NCBI RefSeq assembly: GCF_010470675.1
Contig: NZ_VOIQ01000006.1
Location: forward strand, 123,331 to 187,330
Length of the DNA stretch: 64,000 bases
Direction of reading: 5' to 3'
DNA from: Desulfovibrio sp. JC010
GTDB lineage: Bacteria > Desulfobacterota > Desulfovibrionia > Desulfovibrionales > Desulfovibrionaceae
The notes under the pieces were generated by a model. The model saw only the letters and a list, made by a program, of their open reading frames with translations. It had not been told where the DNA came from and searched no databases. The translations under genes and the position numbers were made by a program. Shown one piece after another: positions 35,131-43,763 of the stretch (position 1 is the stretch's first letter; each line of letters begins with the position of its first letter).

Positions 35131-35628
35131 ATGCAACTTCCCATGCAGGCTGAAAAGCTGCTCCCCCACCGCGGGCAAATGTTACTTATCGACAGTATCC
35201 TCACTGCCGATCAGGAAAGCGGAACAGCACTGGCCGACCTTTCCACAGAATCACTTGCCCTTGGGCCGGACGGCAAGGTGCTGGAACCGTTTTACATTGA
35301 ACTGGTGGCGCAGACTTACGCGGCTGTTTGCGGATACCATCTGCAAACACTGGGGCAGCCCGTACCGGAAGGCTATCTGGTGGGAGTACAAAAGTTTCAA
35401 ATCATCCCCCAACCAAGATATGTCAGATGGCAGAGCAGTGAACTGCTGATCAGCGTACATACTGTGGGTGATTTTGACGGGTTCGCCGTTGTGGAAGGCA
35501 GTGTCAGCCGGGAAGGCAACGTTCTTGCCGAGGGAAAAATCAAGCTCTTCGTGCCGCAGGATGAATCCATGGCCGAACTGGCAGCGCAATTAAAATCCGG
35601 GGAAACCGTATCCTCATGGCAGCTTTAA
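35131..35628 (+). CDS. 3-hydroxyacyl-ACP dehydratase-like hot-dog protein (ApeP-like)
   Basis: The protein has 165 residues. LLPHRGQMLLID holds the catalytic His of FabZ/FabA-type dehydratases, and FYIELVAQTYAA supplies the acidic residue and central helix. It would remove water from the 3-hydroxyacyl chain to give the double bond. It resembles ApeP of aryl polyene clusters. It overlaps the LolA-like gene by 13 bases. A second dehydratase with another motif set lies at 39160. Confidence 0.8.
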   Translation: MQLPMQAEKLLPHRGQMLLIDSILTADQESGTALADLSTESLALGPDGKVLEPFYIELVAQTYAAVCGYHLQTLGQPVPEGYLVGVQKFQIIPQPRYVRWQSSELLISVHTVGDFDGFAVVEGSVSREGNVLAEGKIKLFVPQDESMAELAAQLKSGETVSSWQL

Positions 35629-36248
35629 AACAATCAATTCTGCTGGCATTCCTGCTGCTGATTCTCTCGGCGGGTAATGTTTTTGCTGACAAGCAAGCTG
35701 ATTTTCTGAAAAAGCTGCAAGCCCAATCACAATCAATAACCACCATCAGCAGCGACTTCACCCAGCAAAGCCATATTAAACTTTTTGCCGATGTAATGGA
35801 ATCCAAGGGCAGATTCTTCTTTGCGCGCCCGGAAAACCTGCGCTGGGAATATACTACCCCTTTTGTTTCCGGATTCCTGCTCAAAGGACAAACGGGCCTC
35901 AAATGGGACGGGACAGACAAGAAAGCAAGCCTGTTCAACACGGAAACTTCCCCGGAAATGGCAATTATATCTGAGCAGATTATGGCCTGGACGACCATGA
36001 ACATCCCATGGCTGCAATCCCTTTACTCCATTAAAGTCACAAAATATTCCCCGGCAGTGATGGAACTGACCCCGAAATCCGGCAAGACCAGACAATTTTT
36101 AAACCTGATCCGCATCTATTTTGCCCCAGAAGCCAGCCACCTCAAGTCCATTGAACTGCACGAACCGGGCGGAGATTACACAAAAATCATCTTTTCCAAC
36201 GTGCACTTGAACCAAAATTTAGCGCAGGAAATCTTCTTAAAAGAGTAA
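35616..36248 (+). CDS. LolA-like outer-membrane carrier protein
   Basis: The protein has 210 residues. The signal peptide (SILLAFLLLILSAGNVFA) is followed by the LolA fold pattern: SQSITTISSDFTQQSHIKLF, GRFFFARPENLRWEYTTPF, KWDGTDKKAS. LolA relatives carry hydrophobic cargo through the periplasm. In aryl polyene clusters a LolA-like protein next to an MMPL exporter is thought to move the pigment lipid to the outer membrane, and the same pairing is seen here, with the exporter gene 3 bases downstream. Confidence 0.86.
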   Translation: MAALKQSILLAFLLLILSAGNVFADKQADFLKKLQAQSQSITTISSDFTQQSHIKLFADVMESKGRFFFARPENLRWEYTTPFVSGFLLKGQTGLKWDGTDKKASLFNTETSPEMAIISEQIMAWTTMNIPWLQSLYSIKVTKYSPAVMELTPKSGKTRQFLNLIRIYFAPEASHLKSIELHEPGGDYTKIIFSNVHLNQNLAQEIFLKE

Positions 36249-36251
36249 AAA

Positions 36252-38642
36252 ATGATTTCCCACACCCCACTTAGTCGCACATCAGAGTTCAGAAAAACTT
36301 CCATTAAAAGCGCACTTATTCTTCTAATTTTCCTGTTGCTCTGCTCTGTCCCACTGCTCTCGGTTTCTTTTTCCGAAGACATTTCAGCCATGCTTCCCAG
36401 TGGAGAAAATGGTGAAATCAAACGCGATTTTGAACTACTTCAAAAGGCACCGCTGGCCGGGAAAGTACTCATTTCCATATCCAGTAAAAGGATTGAAGAA
36501 CAAAAACTCACTGAAATTGCCGGAGATTTCGCCCGCAGAATGAACACCCCACTGCTTTCAGTGCAAGACAATTCCGAAATTGATCCACGCGCGGTCATTA
36601 ATTTTCTACTGCAACAGGCACCAAGCCTGACAACGCAAGCGGACCTGAAAAAACTGCATGAATTAACCACTACAGAAGCAATAAAAAACAATTTAAACGA
36701 GACAAAAAAACAGCTGATATCCCCGGCCGGAATGGGCATGCGCAAAACACTCGCTGCTGACCCGCTTAACCTGCGCTCAATATACCTGCAAAAAATCAGT
36801 TCGTTACAGAATCTGCCCCGCCTGAGAATAAGCTCCGGGCAATATTTTATTGCCGGAAAAAATGCACTGCTCATCGTAGCCGACTCAAACATTCCCATGA
36901 CCGATTCCAAAAACAGTCCCAAGCTTCTGGACCGTTTTCAACAAATAAAGACGAGCGTTTTAGCAAAAAGCAAACTCAGTGAAACTGACATCCGTATGGA
37001 AATGATCAGTGGGCACAGCTACACCGCAGCCAACAGCTCGGTCATTAAACGGGACATTTTTACGGTCTCAATTATTTCTCTTTGCGCGCTGTCCCTGCTC
37101 TTTTTTCTGGCCCTGCGCAACCGGGGGGCATTGTCAATCTTCCTTGCGCCCGGAGTGGCCATCATGGCCGGACTGGGCTGCTGCGCGTTCATTTATAAAG
37201 ATATGTCGGCAATCGTCATCGGTTTCGGGGCAGTGCTCATGGGCATTTCCATTGACTTTGCGGTGCACACCTATTTTGCGCTGGCAGAAAAGCCGCAGAA
37301 TAAGCCCGCAGCCCTGCGCAAGGTCGGCAAACCTGTACTTTTCGGGGCCGCAACATCCTGCGTATCCTTTACCGCCCTGTATATTTCCGGCATTCCGGGC
37401 ATACGCCAGCTTTCTTTATTTTCCGTAGCCGGGATAGTCGCGGCCGGCGTTTATGCCCTGATCTTTGTGCCCCGCTTCTGCAATTCATTTCCCGACCAGC
37501 AAAAAAATCAGCCTGCATTCCAAAAAACAGGCCATAAAAAACTCCTCCTCGCGACTGCTTTTATTATTCTTGTTGTCTCAATTGCAGCCGCATTCAGCAA
37601 TAATTTTGACACTGAACTTAAAAATCTGGGCTACATTTCCAGTGATCTATCCCGCACCGAAGAACATTTTCAGGACAAATGGGGCCGTATGCGCTCCAGC
37701 TCCATGCTCTTTGCTTACGGAAAAACAATGGACGAAGCCCTGCATAACAATGAAAAAGCATGGGCTGACATAAGTAATAACCTCAGTGACATGAAGGCGG
37801 TCAGCATCGCACCCGTGCTTCCTTCTGCCATAACGGCCCAGAAAAACAGATTGCGCTGGGACGAATTCTGGGATGGCAGAAAATCAATAATTGAACACGA
37901 TCTTACTCAGCAATCAAAAAAAATCGGCTTTACAGCCCATGCATTCACCCCGGCAATTAATCGCATTTATAGTCCTGCACCAAACCTGAATGCCAAAATT
38001 TTCCGCTCCGGTCCGCTGACTTCACTGGCTAAAATGTTTCTCCCTGTCAGCGATAATAGTGCTGAAGAACAAATCATCACCCTGCTCCCGGACAATGAAC
38101 AGGTGCTTGATTACTACACCCCGCAAAAAGAAAAAGAACTGGGCGTGCGTCTCGTTTCCCAATCCCGCTTCAAATCAGCACTGGAACATGAAATGAAACG
38201 GGACATCATCAAGTTCATCAGCTGTTCCGGGATTATGGTCACCCTGCTTATTTTCAGCCTGTTCCGCAATTTTCGCCGTGCAGCATTAGCCCTTTTCCCG
38301 GCAGTTTTCGGGGTGGCGGTGACCTTCGGGTTGCTGGGAATATTGCAGATCCCGCTCAATATTTTTCACATTGTGGCATTACCGCTTGTCATCGGCCTCG
38401 GAGCGGATTACGGAATCTTCATGGTTTTTCAGGAAATAAGAACACCCTCCGTATGGACCGTCAAAGCGGTCAAAATATCGGGCCTGACCACTCTGGCAGG
38501 CTTCGGGGTTCTGGTATTTGCCAAGCATCCCTCCCTGCATTCGCTGGGAGCAACGGTGGCAATCGGGATCAGCGCAGCCCTGTGCTGCGCGGTTTTCGTG
38601 CTGCCGCAATTGCTTAGACTGAAGGGGGAAGGACGTGTGTAA
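36252..38642 (+). CDS. MMPL/RND-family lipid exporter
   Basis: The protein has 796 residues. One N-terminal helix (SALILLIFLLLCSVPLLSV) is followed by a large periplasmic loop and a helix bundle with GFGAVLMGISIDFAVHTYF. The layout repeats after residue 430 or so and ends with LVIGLGADYGIFMVFQEI, where Asp residues lie in both bundles. This is the MMPL family of lipid exporters, smaller than drug-type RND pumps. It lies between the LolA-like and lipoprotein genes, forming an envelope export module for the operon product. Confidence 0.88.
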   Translation: MISHTPLSRTSEFRKTSIKSALILLIFLLLCSVPLLSVSFSEDISAMLPSGENGEIKRDFELLQKAPLAGKVLISISSKRIEEQKLTEIAGDFARRMNTPLLSVQDNSEIDPRAVINFLLQQAPSLTTQADLKKLHELTTTEAIKNNLNETKKQLISPAGMGMRKTLAADPLNLRSIYLQKISSLQNLPRLRISSGQYFIAGKNALLIVADSNIPMTDSKNSPKLLDRFQQIKTSVLAKSKLSETDIRMEMISGHSYTAANSSVIKRDIFTVSIISLCALSLLFFLALRNRGALSIFLAPGVAIMAGLGCCAFIYKDMSAIVIGFGAVLMGISIDFAVHTYFALAEKPQNKPAALRKVGKPVLFGAATSCVSFTALYISGIPGIRQLSLFSVAGIVAAGVYALIFVPRFCNSFPDQQKNQPAFQKTGHKKLLLATAFIILVVSIAAAFSNNFDTELKNLGYISSDLSRTEEHFQDKWGRMRSSSMLFAYGKTMDEALHNNEKAWADISNNLSDMKAVSIAPVLPSAITAQKNRLRWDEFWDGRKSIIEHDLTQQSKKIGFTAHAFTPAINRIYSPAPNLNAKIFRSGPLTSLAKMFLPVSDNSAEEQIITLLPDNEQVLDYYTPQKEKELGVRLVSQSRFKSALEHEMKRDIIKFISCSGIMVTLLIFSLFRNFRRAALALFPAVFGVAVTFGLLGILQIPLNIFHIVALPLVIGLGADYGIFMVFQEIRTPSVWTVKAVKISGLTTLAGFGVLVFAKHPSLHSLGATVAIGISAALCCAVFVLPQLLRLKGEGRV

Positions 38643-39156
38643 GCTCAAACTTCTGCTGCTCCTGCTGGTCTTTATAATTATGACCGGATGCGCATCACGC
38701 AGCACAACCGTCCCTGCTAAAACCGAAAATTCATCCACTTATCTGCTGAAACACTCCGGGGTACTCTCCATTGCGGATAAACGGCTGCCCCTGCGCGGCA
38801 TGCTGCAACTCAAACCAGAGCAGAAAACAGCACGGGTGGTCATGATGAACGATATGGGCATGAAACTGCTGGTGGCTGAAATAATTGCTGACGGGGCGAG
38901 CGGTTTTAAATCAAGAAAGCTTTTCAGCTCCCCCTTCCTGCGCATGATTCCACCTTTTTACGATGAATCCATGCGCTGCATTTATGCGATGTATCTCGCC
39001 CCGCAATCCGCTGCTTCCTCCAGATCAAACATTGTAACCGAGGGCAGTAAAATTATCGGCAACCGCGAATTTGCCGCCCATACCGTCATCAGCGATCCGC
39101 AGGGCAACTACACCCTTGAGCTTTTTCTCAACTCCGGAACGCAAAAGGATTCCTGA
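38635..39156 (+). CDS. DUF3261-like lipoprotein
   Basis: The protein has 173 residues and starts at GTG (38635), overlapping the exporter gene by 8 bases. The signal LLLLLLVFIIM ends in the lipobox TGC. The mature part (YLLKHSGVLSIADKRL, RVVMMNDMGMKLLVAEI) resembles the DUF3261 lipoproteins that accompany LolA and MMPL genes in aryl polyene clusters. It probably acts at the outer membrane to receive or insert the lipid product, in a LolB-like way. Confidence 0.78.
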   Translation: MCKLKLLLLLLVFIIMTGCASRSTTVPAKTENSSTYLLKHSGVLSIADKRLPLRGMLQLKPEQKTARVVMMNDMGMKLLVAEIIADGASGFKSRKLFSSPFLRMIPPFYDESMRCIYAMYLAPQSAASSRSNIVTEGSKIIGNREFAAHTVISDPQGNYTLELFLNSGTQKDS

Positions 39157-39159
39157 CCC

Positions 39160-39546
39160 ATGGAACTCACCGAACATATTTCCAAGAGCTGCAGCGATCT
39201 TGAAAAATCCGATGCAGGATACACGCGGACATACATTTTCAAGGAATCATTCCCCGGTTTTGACGGACATTTCCCCGGCAATCCCATCCTGCCCGGAGTG
39301 ATCCAGACCATGCTCGGCCAGACCTCTTCCATGGAAGCCCTTAAGCGCGAGTTCCCGGCTGAAAAACTCAGCCTGCAATCCATAACCCGCTGCAAATTCC
39401 TGCGTCCGATACGCCCTATGGAAAAACTTGAACTGAAATTATCCATCAAAACCAAAGGGCTGAACCATATTTCCATCTGCTCACTTGCCGTGAAAGGTGA
39501 TACCGCCGCCACCTACCAGCTTATCTTCGCACCGGAGGGACTCTAA
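39160..39546 (+). CDS. ApeI-like hot-dog dehydratase
   Basis: The protein has 128 residues. FDGHFPGNPILPGVIQTML is the FabA/FabZ catalytic stretch with His in GHFPG. It is shorter than FabZ but has the full motif. In aryl polyene clusters the pair ApeI/ApeP performs the dehydrations, and the same pair is present here. It ends within the start of the thioesterase gene. Confidence 0.83.
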   Translation: MELTEHISKSCSDLEKSDAGYTRTYIFKESFPGFDGHFPGNPILPGVIQTMLGQTSSMEALKREFPAEKLSLQSITRCKFLRPIRPMEKLELKLSIKTKGLNHISICSLAVKGDTAATYQLIFAPEGL

Positions 39547-40022
39547 TGGCCCGCAAATCATATTTTCCAAAAATCCAAGGAGCTCCGGAACCGCTGCGCC
39601 ATGTGGTTAAGCGCAAAGTCCGTTTCGAGGAAGTGGACCCCATGAATATTGTCTGGCACGGTCGCTACCCCAGTTATTTCGAAGACGGACGTACCGCGCT
39701 GGGCGACCTCTACGGCATCGGTTACATGGATCTCTACCGCTATCAGGTGGCCGCGCCCATCAAAAAAATGCAGGTGGATTACATCAAACCCCTCCGTTTC
39801 GGGGATTCTTTCAGCATTGAAACCCTGCTTCATTGGACCGAAGCCGCGCGCATGAACTACGAATTCATCATCCGCGATGCTGCCGGGGAAAAAGCCACCA
39901 CCGGATGCACGGTACAGCTCTTTGTTAAAGACGATGAACTGATGATGTACCAGCCTGATTTCTTTGCTGAACTCTGTGAAAAGTGGCAAAACGGCAACCT
40001 GCAGACCCTGCACGGCAAGTAG
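39546..40022 (+). CDS. 4-hydroxybenzoyl-CoA-thioesterase-fold acyl thioesterase
   Basis: The protein has 158 residues. VRFEEVDPMNIVWHGRYPSYFEDGR is the family signature (shown here in outline, with Asp in EVDPMN as the likely catalytic residue). YbgC-like enzymes release acyl chains from CoA or carrier protein. It could edit or release the chain. It overlaps the ApeI-like gene by one base. Confidence 0.83.
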   Translation: MARKSYFPKIQGAPEPLRHVVKRKVRFEEVDPMNIVWHGRYPSYFEDGRTALGDLYGIGYMDLYRYQVAAPIKKMQVDYIKPLRFGDSFSIETLLHWTEAARMNYEFIIRDAAGEKATTGCTVQLFVKDDELMMYQPDFFAELCEKWQNGNLQTLHGK

Positions 40023-40036
40023 GTCCGGACATACTG

Positions 40037-41431
40037 ATGGCCAAAATTTTCCTTATTTCCGCAAATACCAATGTCGAGCCGTATCCGGTCTATCCCATCG
40101 GCATGTCGGTCATTGCCGGAGCTTTGGAGGACGCCGGGCATGAAGTCATCCAGTACGATATGCTGGCCAGCGGAAACTCCCTTGAACATCTGCGTTCCTC
40201 ATTGACCGGAGCCGCACCGCATTACGCGGGAATCTCCATCCGCAATGTGGATAATGTGGATTCTTTCACCTCGCACAGCAACAAATACATCCACAAGGCC
40301 AAGCTCATTGTGGATGTGCTGAAAGAGGCCGGAATCCCGGTCATTGCCGGGGGGGCCGGATTCTCCCTGCTGCCGGAAGAAATACTTGAGTTCACCGGGG
40401 CTGATTACGGCATTGTGGGCGAAGGAGAACGGAAGATGGTCGAGCTTATCGGACGTCTGGAAGCAGGCAGGGCTGCAGAGCAGATTTACGGCAGGGAACA
40501 GGGCATCCCCGGAAACGAAATCCCTGTTCCACGCTGGGAACCGCAGCTGCTGCGCTACTACATTGCCCAGAGCGGGGTCATCAATGTACAGACCAAGCGA
40601 GGATGCGAACACTGTTGCGCATACTGCACCTACCCCTATCTGGAAGGACGCAAAATGCGGGTCCGCCCGGTAAGCGAGGTGGCAGACGAACTGGAAATGC
40701 TCCGCAACTACGGGGCTGACAACATATTTTTCACCGACTCCGTACTCAATGACCGCGCAGGTCATTACCTGCTGCTGGCTGAAGAAATAGTACGCCGGGA
40801 AATTGAAATCAGCTGGTGCGGATTTTTCCAGCCCGGCCCCATTGAAGATGACGAGCTTGCCCTGCTCAAACGTTCCGGGTTGCAGGCCATGGAAGTGGGT
40901 ACCGATGCCACCAGCGACACCACCCTCAAAGGGCTGCACAAGAGCTTTAATTTCGGCGAAGTAATAGAATTCAATGAAAAATGTGTGACCCAACGCATTC
41001 CCTGCGCCCATTTTGTGATTTTCGGCGGCCCCGGCGAAACAATGGATACGGTCCGTGAGGGAATCAAGAACATGAATTCCCTGCAAAGCTGCGTGGTTTT
41101 CCCCTTTTCCGGTATCCGGCTGCACGAGGGGACTCCGCTCTTTACAAGAGCAGTTAAAGAGGGTTTAATCCGGGCCGGTCAATCGCTGCTTGAACCTTTC
41201 TACTATTTCTCACCCCGGCTCGATAAAGACGAAATGAACGCGGCCCTGATGCAGGGATTCAAGAAACGCCGAGACAGGCTCTTCCCTCCGGATGAAGGAC
41301 AGCAACGCATTAACATTATGAAAAAATTCGGATTCCGGGGAATTCTCTGGGATCAATTGATAAAATTTGATGACCAGCCCGCAAATAAAATATCTTCTCA
41401 ACCAACCGCAGGTTCCGCTCATGCAGGTTAA
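40037..41431 (+). CDS. B12-binding radical SAM protein, lipid-biosynthesis (ladderane-associated) type
   Basis: The protein has 464 residues from the ATG at 40037. The N-terminal cobalamin-binding domain has YPVYPIGMSVIAGALEDAG, GISIRNVDNVD, AGGAGFSLLP and YGIVGEGERKM. The cluster motif CEHCCAYC (CxxxCxxC) comes after QTKRG near 193-204. I recall a protein family of this kind named for ladderane clusters in anammox bacteria and for relatives in sulfate reducers. B12 radical SAM enzymes form C-C bonds or methylate unreactive carbons. Here it may cyclise or methylate the acyl chain. Confidence 0.83.
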   Translation: MAKIFLISANTNVEPYPVYPIGMSVIAGALEDAGHEVIQYDMLASGNSLEHLRSSLTGAAPHYAGISIRNVDNVDSFTSHSNKYIHKAKLIVDVLKEAGIPVIAGGAGFSLLPEEILEFTGADYGIVGEGERKMVELIGRLEAGRAAEQIYGREQGIPGNEIPVPRWEPQLLRYYIAQSGVINVQTKRGCEHCCAYCTYPYLEGRKMRVRPVSEVADELEMLRNYGADNIFFTDSVLNDRAGHYLLLAEEIVRREIEISWCGFFQPGPIEDDELALLKRSGLQAMEVGTDATSDTTLKGLHKSFNFGEVIEFNEKCVTQRIPCAHFVIFGGPGETMDTVREGIKNMNSLQSCVVFPFSGIRLHEGTPLFTRAVKEGLIRAGQSLLEPFYYFSPRLDKDEMNAALMQGFKKRRDRLFPPDEGQQRINIMKKFGFRGILWDQLIKFDDQPANKISSQPTAGSAHAG

Positions 41432-42578
41432 ACCGCTGATCGTTATCCCGGTCTACAACCACGGCGCAACCCTGCGAGATGTGGCCCGGCGGGCCATGAA
41501 TTACGGCGAAGTGCTCATCGTGGATGACGGCAGCACCGATGGCGGTCCGGCAGAAGTCGGCGACCTTGACCTGACCCTGATCAGCCATGATGAGAATCTC
41601 GGCAAGGGTCAGGCCATCCTCACCGCTGCGGAAAAAGCACGCGCTCTGGGCAAAACCCACATCATCACCATTGATGCCGACGGGCAGCATTTCCCGGAAG
41701 AGATACCGACTTTTATCGAAGCCATACAGCAGTCTCCCGAAACAATTTTCGTGGGCAGCAGAAATTTTCAGGGCCAAAATGTGCCCGGTGCTTCAAAGTT
41801 CGGGCGCAGCTTTTCCAATTTCTGGCTGCGGGTCCAGACCGGAATCAAACTCAGTGATGTGCAAAGCGGATTCCGGGCCTACCCGCTGGAAATTTTCGAA
41901 GTGGCCAAAACCTCAGAGACCCGCTACGCCTTTGAGGTAGAGATTCTGGTCAAATCAGCATGGGCCGGATACGATCTCAAAGACCTGCCCATTGAAGTTC
42001 ACTATCCCGACCCGCAGGAACGGGTTTCCCACTTTGACGCCATAAAGGATAATGTGCGCATCTCCATGCTGAACACCCGGCTGACCATGCGCTCTTTTGT
42101 TCCGGTGCCCCACCGCCAGTACGATAAGGATGATGAAGGCAAAATCACCCCCATCCACCCCCTGCGTTCGCTGCGCATCCTGCTCTCCAAGGATGAAACC
42201 CCGCTCAATCTGGCCATCGCCGGGGCCATGGGAATGCTGCTGGGCACCCTGCCGCTCATTGCCATGCATTCCATTGCCATCATCCTTTTCTGCGGATTCT
42301 TCCGGCTGAGCAAAATCACCGGGCTGGCGGTCAGCCAGTTGTGCATTCCGCCGCTGGTTCCGGCCCTGTGCATCGAGACAGGACACTACCTGCGCTATGA
42401 CCGCTTCCTGACCGAAATTTCACTGCAGACGCTGGGCTACGAGGCTTTGGACCGTTTTTACGAGTGGGTGCTGGGTTCGCTGGTGCTGGGGCCGTTATTC
42501 GCCATAATTATAGGAATTGCGATTTACATTATGGCGTTTACCATTAAACGTTTTTTAGATATGAAACCGCAGCAGTAA
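41421..42578 (+). CDS. Glycosyltransferase family 2 with C-terminal DUF2062 membrane domain
   Basis: The protein has 385 residues. A GT-A domain starts with PLIVIPVYNHGATLRDV, has VDDGSTDGG and IDADGQHFPEE (the DxD metal site), and extends to about 245. The C-terminal DUF2062 part has helices (GMLLGTLPLIAMHSIAIIL and later GSLVLGPLFAIIIGIAIYI). It probably adds a sugar to the lipid/polyene head. I chose the ATG at 41421, which has AGG 8 bases upstream and overlaps the radical SAM gene by 11 bases. Confidence 0.85.
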   Translation: MQVKPLIVIPVYNHGATLRDVARRAMNYGEVLIVDDGSTDGGPAEVGDLDLTLISHDENLGKGQAILTAAEKARALGKTHIITIDADGQHFPEEIPTFIEAIQQSPETIFVGSRNFQGQNVPGASKFGRSFSNFWLRVQTGIKLSDVQSGFRAYPLEIFEVAKTSETRYAFEVEILVKSAWAGYDLKDLPIEVHYPDPQERVSHFDAIKDNVRISMLNTRLTMRSFVPVPHRQYDKDDEGKITPIHPLRSLRILLSKDETPLNLAIAGAMGMLLGTLPLIAMHSIAIILFCGFFRLSKITGLAVSQLCIPPLVPALCIETGHYLRYDRFLTEISLQTLGYEALDRFYEWVLGSLVLGPLFAIIIGIAIYIMAFTIKRFLDMKPQQ

Positions 42579-42593
42579 TTCGGGGCATCCGGC

Positions 42594-43490
42594 ATGGAAA
42601 AGAAAAAGAAATGGTCCAGCAGAAGTCTGGCACCCGCATTTTTCCATAATATTTTTTACGGGATAATCCGCATTCTGGGCAGACATGGAGCTTACGGGCT
42701 GCTCTTTTTTGTGGTCGGATTTTACAGTTTGCTGCCCGGTGTCAGCAAAAGGCCCGCCGAATATATCCGCCGCAGATTCGGGCCGCAGGCATGGCTGGGC
42801 GAAAAACAGCACACTTTTCTGCTCTACTGGAACTTCGGCAAAATGCTGGTGGACCGGGCGGTACTGCGCATACTGGGTGATTTCAAAGCCATCGGCTCTG
42901 CTGAAGACAAGAACTGCCTGCAGGAGCTATACGCCGAGCACAAACGGCTGATCCTGCTCACCGGGCATGTGGGCTGCTGGCAGATGGGTTTTTCCTACCT
43001 CGATTTTCTGGACGCCCCAAAGGCCGTGGTCATGCTCATGGAGCGCGGAAACGTGGACAAACATTCCTTTAAATGGAAGGAAATCACGGTCATCAATCCG
43101 GCTGCGCCCATGGGCGGAACACTTGAGATGCTCACCGCCCTGCGGGAGAATTCGGTGCTCTGCATCAACGGGGACCGGACCATGGGCGAGAGCAGGCACA
43201 ATGTTCAGGTGGATTTTCTGGGTGGAAAAATCGAACTGCCCATCACCCCGTTCAAAATCGCGGCAACAACAGAAACACCTGTTGCCGTGGTTTTTTCCAC
43301 TCGTAATAAAGCAGGGGAAGGAATTTTCCGGGTCGCAAAAATAATTCACTTACCCGCAGATACAGGCAAAGGGGAAGTGCGCGGGGCTGAAGCATTTGTC
43401 CCCTATGCCCAGAAATTTTCCGCTGAACTGGAAAGGTATTGTCAGGAAAACCCTTACCAGTTCTACAATTTCTACAACATGTGGAATTAA
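42594..43490 (+). CDS. LpxL/HtrB-like acyltransferase with altered catalytic motif
   Basis: The protein has 298 residues. A membrane helix (YGLLFFVVGFYSLLPG) precedes LTGHVGCWQMG, which matches the HX4(D/E) motif of lipid A late acyltransferases but has Gln in the acidic place. CINGDRTMGE matches the second block. It may transfer an acyl chain to a glycolipid. If Gln is real, catalysis may differ or be lost. It belongs to the same operon and precedes the second carrier protein gene. Confidence 0.78.
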   Translation: MEKKKKWSSRSLAPAFFHNIFYGIIRILGRHGAYGLLFFVVGFYSLLPGVSKRPAEYIRRRFGPQAWLGEKQHTFLLYWNFGKMLVDRAVLRILGDFKAIGSAEDKNCLQELYAEHKRLILLTGHVGCWQMGFSYLDFLDAPKAVVMLMERGNVDKHSFKWKEITVINPAAPMGGTLEMLTALRENSVLCINGDRTMGESRHNVQVDFLGGKIELPITPFKIAATTETPVAVVFSTRNKAGEGIFRVAKIIHLPADTGKGEVRGAEAFVPYAQKFSAELERYCQENPYQFYNFYNMWN

Positions 43491-43513
43491 CAATTCTTTA
43501 TACCGAGGTAAAT

Positions 43514-43759
43514 TTGCACACCAAACTTAAAGAGCTGCTCATCGAAGAGCTCAACCTTGTAGACGTCAGCGTAGACGAAATCGAAGATGACGCCCCCCTT
43601 TTCGGGGAAGGCCTCGGCCTTGATTCGCTGGACGCGGTGGAAATCGTGGTGCTGGTCCAGAAAAATTTCAATGTGGAAATCAAGAACATGGAAGAAGGCA
43701 AGGCTGCTTTTCAATCCGTGAACAGCCTTGTGGACTTCATCAAGGAAAGACAGGCTTAG
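43514..43759 (+). CDS. Acyl carrier protein (second)
   Basis: The protein has 81 residues. LGLDSLDAVEIVV carries the Ser for the phosphopantetheine arm. I chose the TTG at 43514 because GAGG stands 5-6 bases upstream. The longer open frame to 43439 would overlap the acyltransferase gene and adds a non-carrier segment. It pairs with the upstream ligase-type and ketosynthase genes as ApeE/ApeF-like carriers do. Confidence 0.87.
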   Translation: MHTKLKELLIEELNLVDVSVDEIEDDAPLFGEGLGLDSLDAVEIVVLVQKNFNVEIKNMEEGKAAFQSVNSLVDFIKERQA

Positions 43760-43763
43760 AAGA

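Noticed and set aside
40199-41125. A 308-residue open frame on the minus strand opposite the B12 radical SAM gene
   Set aside because: It is fully contained in a gene with clear motifs on the other strand, has no family signature and no ribosome site, and breaks the operon layout.
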